The notes under the pieces are model-generated. The model saw only the letters and a program-made list of their open reading frames with translations. It searched no databases and was not told the DNA's origin. Positions 46,656 through 55,505 of a DNA stretch of 64,000 bases are shown in pieces. Position numbers and translations under genes: made by a program. Source of the DNA: Hanleya hanleyi (taxonomy: Eukaryota; Mollusca; Polyplacophora; Lepidopleurida; Hanleyidae); assembly GCA_036873755.1 (NCBI GenBank), contig JAVTVY010033874.1:89841-153840 (forward strand), written 5' to 3'. The first letter of the stretch is position 1, and each line of letters starts with the position of its first letter.

Positions 46656-49177
46656 TCAAAGAGAACACTTAGAGGGCGTTTCACCAGTATGGACTAGCAT
46701 GTGCGAAACAAGATTACTGCAACTTGGAGATCTATAATCACATACAGAACACTTGAAAGGCTTTTTACCAGTGTGTGTTCTCATATGTTTAACAAGATTG
46801 CTGTTACGGACAGATCTATAATCACACATAGAACACCTAAAAGGCTTTTCACCAGTGTGTGTTCTCATATGTGTAACAAGACTGCTGTTACGGACAGATC
46901 TATAATCACACATAGAACAGCTAAAAGGCTTTTCACCGGTGTGTGTTCTCAGATGTCTAACAAGATCGCTGTTACGGACAGATCTATAATCACACATAGA
47001 ACATTTAAAAGGCTTTTCACCAGTGTGCGTTCTCACATGTGTAACAAGATTGCTGTTACTGACAGATCTATAATCACACATAGAACACCTAAAATGCTTT
47101 TCACCAGTGTGTGTTCTCATATGTGTAACAAGACTATGGTTGCGGATAGATCTATAATCACACATAGAACAGCTGAAAGGCTTTTCAGCAGTGTGTGTTC
47201 TCATATGTCTAACAAGACCGCTGTTACAGACAGATCTATAACCACATATAGAACAGCTGAAAGGCTTTTTACCAGTGTGTGTTCTCATATGTGTAACAAG
47301 ATTGCTGTTTCTGACAGATCTATGATCACACATAGAACACCTAAAAGGCTTATCACCAGTGTGTTTTCTCATATGTGTAACAAGACTGCTGTTACTGACA
47401 GATCTATGATCACACATAGAGCACCTAAAATGCTTATCACCAGTGTGTGTTCTCATATGTGTAACAAGACTGCTGTTACAGACAGATCTATAATCACACA
47501 TAGAACACCTAAAAGGCTTATCACCAGTGTGTGTTCTCATATGTGTAACAAGACTGCTGTTTCTGACAGATTCATAATCAAACACTGAACACTGAAAAGG
47601 CTTTCCGCGCTTGTGTGTTTTCATATGTCTAACAAGATTGCTGTTACAGACAGATCTATAATCACAGAGAGTACACCTGAATGTTTTTTCATCGATATGT
47701 CTCACATGATTATCACAAGTGGGTTCGCTAGTGCTCCCATATTTGCAATATGCCTTATCCCCAGTAGGCCAATGCGCATATGTCACGTCGACGTGTGAAC
47801 CAGGGCAGTGTGTTTCGACAGGCAGTGGACTCTCCAATTTATCCCCTGCCATATCTTGGCTGCATGCGAAAGTCCTTGCCTCCGCTTGGCGTCGATACAA
47901 GGCAACAGGAACTGGAGGCTTCGGGTTACTTATATCTGGAGAGGGACACCCTATCCCGTAACCTTCAAATTTGACATTTTCTACCTGAAAAAAAAAATGA
48001 CATCATTTAAGTTGTGATGACGCGAATTGAATGCAGTGGTTATAATCAAAGGTCAGATGAGTTAAACAATTTATAGACATGGATATGGAATACTTTTGAT
48101 TTCTCTACAAGTAGTGTTTTCAAAATACAACTGATAAATACCCGGCAAAATCGAATAGTATTACTCTTTAACCATAGAAAATTAATTGAAATATATTAAC
48201 TTCTGTTATGGCACACTAATTATTGAATCAAAGGCGTCACATTCAACAATCAGTAAGCAACCACCTTCCATTGATTATTTCTGTGTCCATATTTGAAGAG
48301 CTGCATTTACACGACCTCGAAGATCGTCCTTAACATCAGGTGAATAACTTATCTGAGCTGATCTGTCGACAAAGTCCCCCAGCTAGCCTACCTAATTCCG
48401 TTTAGGCCGGGGCTAGGGGCGATGTGGTTACTTCGTATTTTCCACAGGAGCAGCTACAATAAAAGTGCGACTGAGATACCAAGGTTGCGTCTTAGAATCT
48501 TCCGTATTCCACATGTAGGCTGAATGGGAGGTGCAAGGAGAGGCTTTCCTGTCCGATGACTGCTGTTTGGTCGCCAGACGTCAATTTTCCCAACCTCTAA
48601 CATATCTCACCAACTTAAGTGACCTGTAGCACCTATCTAATATGTGTATGTATAAAAACTAAAAGCCGCTGTGTAGTAGTATATTGTATCTCAGCTAAAA
48701 CACAAGAGAGAATCGGTCAACAGTTTCCAGTACCGTACTCACGTGATCAAGACTCGCAGTTCTTTTTCCTATCGTCGTGTTCGTGCACATGTCTATGCTG
48801 TCTGGGAGACTTGTTTGCTCGAGTTTGATTCCATCATCTGTATGTGATAGGTTCTCATGTATTGCTGCTATTTGTCCATCCTCTGCTTTAACCGATGACA
48901 AGGCTGGAGGATATTTCCAATCAGCGTCTGGCGGTTCCTGTTTTACATGAGCACTTGTCGACTGCTGATAGCCTTGATGCTCTTCTATGACGTTATTCAA
49001 GACTTGGGTAGTAGATTCGTCTTTTATATCTGGAGGCATCATGACAGAATCCGCATGGCGAACCAAATGTGAGCCCGATCCATCTTCTGGACAGTCCATG
49101 AGAGGTTCAGTCTTTATTACATCATACGATGGGAACTTAAACATATCTCTGACGAAAGAATCTCCTTCACTTTCCAT
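46656..49177 (-). CDS. C2H2 zinc-finger protein, gene D (best preserved copy)
   Basis: Exon 1 is 49177-48743 (145 codons, GTGAGT donor). Exon 2 is 47984-46656, in phase 0, giving 587 residues. The acidic N-terminus has six hydrophobic-K-x-E motifs, at K22, K52, K79, K97, K118 and K150. Twelve finger units follow (C-x2-C-x12-H-x3-H, linker THTGEKPF or THTGDKPF). Finger 2 has Phe for its second Cys (CSVFDYES) and finger 6 has Ala in the linker. The end is a TGA just after CSL, where another finger would begin. It is inferred to be a nuclear DNA-binding protein, probably a SUMO-dependent repressor. No KRAB, BTB, SCAN or SET domain is seen. The gene is uninterrupted. Confidence 0.88.
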
Positions 49178-49735
49178 GATTTATCTCACAGACGGTATTC
49201 TCCGATGTTAGAATTCGTCTCTTTTTCGTCGATCAGGGCCACAAATATCCTTCAAAAAGAGGAATACATTCTGATTTCACTGACAGACAAGCTGAAATTC
49301 GTTTCGGTCGAAATAATACTCATCTATAGGGGTGTCTTTCTGAAATAATGTTTGCTTCTTGTATGATGTAAATAATTTTTGATATCAAGAGAAAAATTGT
49401 CAATGTAAATACATTTCTTTTATAATTAAAATGAAATTTTGGATATCAAAATTTAGGTTTATCTTGATGCAATAATAGTGTGAAACAGCTAATAATGTTT
49501 GCTTATTTATAGCAAACCATATTCAAAGAATTTTTGATACCAACAGAAGAATTTTCAAAGTAAATCAAAATATATATTTTTTAATTTATATTTAAAATGG
49601 ATCTTCGAATATCAAAATTAGGTTTTAGGTTATCTTGATGCAATAATAATGTGAAACAGATAATAATAATGTTTCCTTATTTATAACAAAATATATACAA
49701 AAAAAAATTTGATATCAAAAGAAGAATTTTCAACA
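49178..49735. other. Upstream flank of gene D
   Basis: It matches the flanks of A, B and C for about 400 bases, including GGGCCACAAATATC, and holds AT-rich repeats like those near 9200 and 27350. No gene. Confidence 0.5.
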
Positions 49736-49942
49736 GATCAGAAAATTACATACCTAGCTCTGGTATAGCCTTGTTCTATACTACGTGAGAACAAGGCTAT
49801 ACCAGAGCTACCCCCAAACCCTACTATCGTAACATATGGTATTTGCGGGATAATATACCACCAGTAATCTTTACAAACACTCACTTGCATTTCAACTGCG
49901 GCAGACAACAAAATGAAGTGAGAGCTGAGAAGGCGACTGCAG

Positions 49943-49976
<34 letters not shown>

Positions 49977-49980
49977 CCGG
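49736..49980. repeat. Partial foldback repeat of a fifth segment, with GTT microsatellite
   Basis: It matches 10480-10600 and 28860-29010 and is interrupted by a perfect hairpin at 49755-49810. It ends in about ten GTT repeats (49943-49976). The rest of a fifth segment is absent. Confidence 0.65.
49755..49810. repeat. Perfect 23-bp hairpin insertion
   Basis: The arm TAGCTCTGGTATAGCCTTG followed by TTCT (49755-49777) is exactly complementary to 49788-49810, with a 10-base loop. The other foldback copies lack it. Confidence 0.85.
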
Positions 49981-50144
49981 AAATCCCTCCTTTTCATCTA
50001 GGAGCACCCTCTGTAAGAGGTAACGGTATACATATCTTGGAACAATGAATTAGGCAGTCTATTTACACGAATTCACAACTGTTGACTATATATACTACAA
50101 CTACATGTATGTACACGCGACTAACTCTCTCTCTCGGTTTCTGT

Positions 50145-51045
50145 TTAATTCAATGCCAGGATTAGGGAGGCTCTTTCAATGTGGAGGGCATAGCACAGTG
50201 TCCGGGAGTGGTTTTCTATCTGTTGAAGTAGGTTGGTGGAATGTTCTAGTACACTCTGAGGAATCAGCATGCTGAAGTCTAGCACAGTTTGTGTCAGTTT
50301 TATCGGGTTGGAACGAGCTTCTGTAGCTAAACGATCGTGTCCTGCATTTTTCAGAAGGGTGAGCATATTTTCGACCCGGTGCTCGCGGATGTGCTGCAGT
50401 TTAATGCAAGAGCAGATGAAGTGAGTGCGGTCCTCCGTAGCATCTAAACAAAGGAGGCATGTTGGGTCAACGGAGAATTGATTAAATCTTGCACGGTTTT
50501 CTTGTAGTGGATAGCAGCCAGTGAGGAGTTTTGCCTTTATGGCTGCTCTCTGGATATCACGGGGACAGGAATTAGCTGATGCCCAAACATGATGCGGGTT
50601 TTTTACTCCACAAGCCGCAGTGTTCAAGAACTTGAGCGAACTTTTCTTGGCAGCTTCATCCCGGAGCCAATCAGTCCAGAATTTGTTGATGATGATCTTG
50701 GCCTTGCGCTTGAATGAGTCTCTAGGTGGCGGATTGAGAAGAAGTTCGACTGCAGGTGGGAGATTATATTTGGCGAGAATGGATCTGATTGTAGAGAACC
50801 AACTGTTGTCGTTGATGGACCGTAGTGCTATCTGTCGACGAGCAAGGTTGTATTCCCTACTTGCTGGATCGTGGCAAATAGACAGGAAAAGGGAGATCAT
50901 TCTTTTGTGAATGGATGCTTCGACCTTCTCGGCCCCAACGAGGAGGGTAGCAGCTGCATCTGCACATCTGGTAGGTAAATTCTGAATTTGCTTGATTTTT
51001 TGCTTCTGGAAATTTTCGAGCTTCCGGAGGTCTGCTTTGTTTAAA
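50145..51045 (-). mobile_element. LINE ORF2 C-terminal fragment
   Basis: An open frame of about 300 codons ends at 50145. It begins with LNKADLRKLENFQKQ, then IQNLP and VEASIHKRM, typical of the region after the RT thumb in non-LTR elements. A zinc-binding motif follows, CLLCLDATEDRTHFICSC. The upstream end abuts the composite element at 51046. Across that element, at about 54935-55020, a compatible open frame continues, so the LINE may have been split by the insertion. The clade is not assigned. Confidence 0.7.
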
Positions 51046-51250
51046 GGTCAACCCAAACGGAATTTTTTTTGGTCTAAAAATCCTTAAAAATCATAGTTCA
51101 TACTTCACTTTGTATGAAAAAAATATTGAAAAAATTCTAATCTGATCAGAAACACACGTAATATGGGAGCAAAGTGGGCTTTTCCACACTTTCACAGCTG
51201 GGTTGATGACGTCACGCAGGGAAGTTGCCTGAGAAAAAACAGCGGATAAC

Positions 51251-51519
51251 ATGGAAAGCGAGTGCAGTCAGAGCTCCGGTTCAGATGTCGATTCGAGCGA
51301 TATCAGCTGCTTAGATGGAAATATTTTTCGCCAAGAAGATGAAATAGACATAGAGGAGGATGATGACGGGCAAATTAACAGTTGTTTGCAGACCAACGGC
51401 GGAATTCAGCCCTATCAATTTGAGCCGTACGGCTCCGATTCTGACAGTGACAATCACTCTGACAACGTGGAACTCGACGACGACAGGATTCGGAGAGGTC
51501 GTTTGTTGAATACAGATTG
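51251..51519 (+). CDS. Acidic first exon resembling P2X7-like proteins
   Basis: The 89 codons start MESECSQSSGSDVDSSD, are very acidic, and contain GIQPYQFEPYGSDSD. They end RGRLLNTDW at a likely GTATGC donor (51520). The YxFEP motif followed by NTDW is recalled from invertebrate proteins annotated as P2X purinoceptor 7-like, where NTDW precedes a Cys-rich zinc-binding domain. That domain is not found downstream, because a tandem-repeat array follows. Without splicing the frame stops at 51532. It is probably a stranded first exon. Confidence 0.5.
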
Positions 51520-51532
51520 GTATGCAACTTGA

Positions 51533-52369
51533 CTGGAAACCTTATTATCGTCATCTATAAGACCAAATGTCCATATATTTCAAACTGTATTGAATGTAGA
51601 ACGATTCTGTGATGTAACGAACGAGCACATCTGTGTTGTTATTGTTGTTACTGACCGAGGCAGCCTTTTCGAAGGGATAAACTCCGGGATTCGGCAGTAT
51701 GGACAGTAAACTGTTGATAACTCTACTGATATACGTCCGACTTGAATTTTGTTTGTTTTCCCATAATCCCCATGAAATACCAATTTCAGAATTATATAGT
51801 TTGATAAAAAAACTTTGGACATTCATGGCGAAAAGTAAGCCGTGGTGAGTGGATCGGCATTCACATTTGCTCAATTTTCGACAAATTACCTCAATTAAAT
51901 TGAAATCGAATGATATTCCCACAATCTCAAATGTCAAGGGATTATGAAAGTATAATTATCACTTCTGTATCTACAGCCATTCACTCCAATTGGTGTTTTT
52001 TATTTATTTACTTATCAAACGTATATATATTTATGAAAGATCATTTTATTATTATTATTAAATAGTATATAATTTAGATAATTTATTTGCGTGAAGTTTG
52101 TGCCAACATTTGGCTAAAAACGCATACATAGAATGAACTAGAGGTTCCGCTTTGACCCTTGAGTTGCCGCTCCGGCATGAAGCCTATGCTGGTTGTTTTT
52201 TTGGGCAAAAACATACGTCTCCCCCAACCTCCCACCTTGCCTTGAATGGGCACATAATTTAAGGGAAAGTGCTATAAAATGAATGTAGCAATAAGTATCT
52301 TAAACAAAGCTGCGTATCTAAAAATATTAATTACAAAGAAGCGATTTTCATTGTATATACATGTACAAG
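51533..52369. other. Noncoding, inside the composite element
   Basis: AT-rich, with a run of ATT repeats near 52045-52060. Small minus-strand open frames have no recognised domain. No continuation of the P2X7-like exon was found. Confidence 0.4.
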
Positions 52370-54145
52370 TAGATGAACGGTTGGATGGACATCGGACACA
52401 GATGAATGCATGCACACATACACTAAAACCTGATCAAATGCGGGTGCTATCCCAATGAAGCTTCCATCCAAGTTTGGTGAAATTCCATCCAATAGTTCTC
52501 AAGGTATCTTGCAGACAAAGCCTGTATATACATGTACAAGCAGATGGACGGACGGACGGACACCGGACGAATGCAGGCACACACACCAAAACCTAGTCAA
52601 ATGAGGGGCTATCCTAATGAAGCTTCCATCCAAGTTTGGTGAAATTCTGTTCAGTAGTTCTCCAGATATCTTGCAGACAAGCCCTGTATATACATGTACA
52701 AGTAGACGGACGGACGGACACCGGACATGGATGAATGCACGCACACACCAAAACCTAATCAAATGAGGGGGCTATCCCACTATAGCTTCTATCCAAGGGG
52801 AGTGAGATTCCGTCCAGTAGTTCTCAAGATATCTTGCAGACAAGGCCTGTACATACATGTACAAGTAGACGGACGGACGGACACCGGACATGGATGAATG
52901 CACGCACACACACCAAAACCTAATCAAATGAGGGGGCTATCCCACTATAGCTTCTATCCAAGGGGAGTGAGATTCCGTCCAGTAGTTCTCAAGATATCTT
53001 GCAGACAAGGCCTGTACATACATGTACAAGTAGATGGATGGACAGACGGACACCGGACACGGATGAATGCACGCACATACACCAAAACCTAATCAAATGA
53101 AGGGGGCTATCCCAATGAAGCTTCCATCCAAGTTTGGTGAAATTCTGTCCAGTAGTTCTCCAGATATCTTGCAGACAAGCCCTGTATATACATGTACAAG
53201 TAGATGGACGGACGGACAGACACCGGACATGGACGAATGCATGCACACACACCAAAACATAATCAAATGAGGGGGGCAATCCCACTGAAGCTTCCATCCA
53301 AGTGTGGTGAAATTCCGTTCAGTAGTTCTCAAGATATCTTGCAGACAAGGCCTGTATATACATGTACAAGTATATGGACGGACGGACGGACACCTGACAC
53401 GGATGAACGCATGCACACAAACCAAAACCTAGTCAAATGAGGGGGCTATCCCAATGAAGCTTTCATCCAAGTTTGGTGAAATTCCATCTAGTAGTTCTCC
53501 AGATATCTTGCAGACAAGCCCTGTATATACATGTATAAGTAGATGGACGGACGGACGGACACCGGACACGGATGAATGAACCCACATACACCAACACCTA
53601 ATCAAATGAGGGGGCTATCCCAATGAAGCTTCCATCCAAGTTTGGTGAAATTCCATCCAGTAGTTCTCCAGATATCTTGCAGACAAGCCCTGTATATACA
53701 TGTACAAGTAGATGGACGGACGGACGGACACCGGACATGGATGAATGCACGCACACACACCAAAATCTAATCAAATGAGGGGGCTATCCCATTAAAGCTT
53801 CCATCCAAGTGGGGTGAAATTCCGTCCAGTAGTTCTCAAGATATCTTGCAGACAAGGCCTGTATATACATGTACAAGTAGATGGACGGACGGACGGATGG
53901 ACACCGGACACGGATGAATGCACGCACATACACCAAAACCTAATCAAATGAGGGGGCTATCCCAATGAAGCTTCCATCCAAGTTTGGTGAAATTCCATCC
54001 AGCAGTTCTCAAGATATCTTGCAGACAAGGCAAGGGGACGGACAGACATCCATCCAGACATCCAGACATCCAACCAGACAGACAGACAGACAGACAGCAC
54101 AAACACTAGATGTCTCCCCCCAACATAGTTGGGGGAGACATAATA
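52370..54145. repeat. Pearl-like tandem array, about ten units of 162-173 bp
   Basis: The marker CTTGCAGACAAG recurs at 52508, 52670, 52833, 52998, 53168, 53338, 53507, 53676, 53845 and 54018. Each unit includes AAGCTTCCATCCAAGTTTGG and a GGAC/ACGG microsatellite. The array ends with a GACA repeat and a hairpin, TCTCCCCCCAAC with GTTGGGGGAGA. Bivalve pearl elements are described as having core repeats of about 160 bp and ACGG microsatellites and are viewed as Helitron-derived. The match is from memory. Open frames across the array are artefacts of the repeat. Confidence 0.75.
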
Positions 54146-54317
54146 AAATTGAACATACAAATACAGACATTAAGACACATTGGAACAAATGGTTAAACGT
54201 GTATATATGAAATAGAGACTCATCCAGTCTAACCTGTAGGTGCTCAAGCAACAAATGCCACGCGAGAGCGAGCAGGGCATGTACAGCCGTCCCCCTGCCC
54301 GAGGCCTCGCTTGCAGG

Positions 54318-54662
54318 CTAGGTTAGTTCAGCCGATGTCCGTGATAGATTCTCCTTGTCCGATTTCTTTGCCGTCACATTCTGATTGTTCTTACGTTTGA
54401 TAGTTGGAATAGCTGTTCTCTTTAGTTTTGGTTTGTACCCGAATTCAACTGCTACGCTGTAGATGTCCTCGAATGATGTCTTTCTGTCAAATGTGCCGAG
54501 CAAATTATGCGAGTACTGGCTCGGGCCCTCTTTCCACACTCTCGTGTTGCGTACAAATTTCGTCCAATTTGCAGCGATTTTCTCGTCTTTGGGCCACAAA
54601 TGAATACTAACACCGTCATCTGTAGTAAAACTGCAACCTCCCACTACACAACGTCGCGGCAT
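54318..54662 (-). CDS. THAP-domain-like protein, degenerate zinc site
   Basis: The 114 residues start MPRRCVVGGCSFTTDDG and continue WPKDEKIAANWTKFVR, then FGYKPKLKRTAIPTIK. This is the C2CH THAP fold order: the CxxxxC pair, the conserved Trp, and the AVPTI-like end. The second half of the zinc site, normally CSxHF, is replaced by LLGTF at about residue 55, so two zinc ligands are missing. A short basic tail follows. It reads inward from the right end of the composite element. THAP domains bind DNA and are common in transposases. This may be a decayed transposase start or a stranded first exon. Confidence 0.6.
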   Translation of the reverse strand: MPRRCVVGGCSFTTDDGVSIHLWPKDEKIAANWTKFVRNTRVWKEGPSQYSHNLLGTFDRKTSFEDIYSVAVEFGYKPKLKRTAIPTIKRKNNQNVTAKKSDKENLSRTSAELT

Positions 54663-54930
54663 ATTTAAAAAATGATGCCCCGATACTCCGAAAATCTCCA
54701 GAAATCAGCAGCTACATACGACTGTGGTATACGGCTTTAACATAGAGAATACAAGATGGTTCCCTCCGTGACGTCACAGCTGGAATTGACAGGAGAGCGA
54801 TTTGCACCTTTCAAACGGCAATATATCGCCAACCAGGCTGCACAAAATTATGAAAAAAATATCATTATTTTCAGAATCGAAAGGACTATTTTTTTATATT
54901 TTTGACCTCATAGCGTTTGGGATGACCTTT

Positions 54931-55407
54931 AAATATAACGAGAACAGTTCAGGGAAATACACATGACGATTCCCTCGTTTTTTATACATGGGAAGTATTG
55001 CTGACCCATGAAAATAAACCCATTCAGTCACGAGGACTTGGACATGTTATGAGTGTGCTGCAATAAGGGTCGAGTTGTAGCAGTGAATGCAGAAATATGT
55101 ATACTCAGTTATATCTATATTTTATTAACTGAATATCAGTGAAGATTGTTTCACATAACATAAATAAATCCAAACCAAATGTTAAATATTAGAAAGAAAG
55201 AATAAGAAAATAGGAAGAAAATTTTTCTGATCCAAATGTGAATCGAACTCATAGCTCAACAAACTGGTCACCACACTGTTTTTGAAAGCGGGCAGCCTAA
55301 CAACTAGACTACGACGACGTCTACTTGAAAAACATGTTTTACTTGCTCACATAACGTTTCTGGTAGAATACAAGCGAAGCATTTGCACAATTTTTAATTT
55401 TGATGAA
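54931..55407. other. Flank with a tRNA-like SINE head
   Basis: On the minus strand between about 55318 and 55237 a TAGTCTAGTTGTTAGG A-box-like and a GAGTTCGATTCAC B-box-like sequence are 60 bases apart. The cloverleaf does not close well, so a SINE head or tRNA pseudogene is more likely than a tRNA gene. The remainder is AT-rich. Confidence 0.4.
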
Positions 55408-55505
55408 ATATGACACCTCAAACCAGAATGATATTTCAACCGATTGTAACACTAACCATTGTGATAATAAATACACACAAATTGTTTTGGTTTGAGGTGT
55501 CATAT
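55408..55505. mobile_element. 98-bp inverted-repeat MITE, copy 2
   Basis: It has the same ends as the copy at 4383-4480 (ATATGACACCTCAAACCA and complement) and the same length, with an unrelated middle. It is located in different sequence, so it is a separate insertion. Confidence 0.7.

Larger units (their letters stand above)
51046..54930. mobile_element. Composite inverted-end element with P2X7-like and THAP gene starts
   Basis: The left end reads AAAGGTCAACCCAAACGG. The right end, complemented, reads AAAGGTCATCCCAAACGC. Both lie beside TTTAAA, so a TTAA-type target is possible but the duplication is ambiguous. About 150-200 bases inside, both ends carry TGACGTCAC followed by a G/A-rich GGGAA motif. 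Each end leads into a gene start facing inward. No transposase was recognised. Confidence 0.6.

Noticed and set aside
6592..47900. Regular direct repeats that could suggest CRISPR
   Set aside because: The units are coding zinc fingers in a eukaryotic gene, with no spacers.
52898..53440. Small open frames on both strands in the pearl-like array
   Set aside because: They repeat with the array unit and have no recognised domain.
54935..55020. Certain continuation of the LINE on the far side of the composite
   Set aside because: The frame is open and in phase if joined, but no LINE motif was clear there, so the split is only a suggestion.
55237..55318. Functional tRNA gene
   Set aside because: A- and B-box-like sequences exist, but the acceptor stem does not close and the middle is too irregular.
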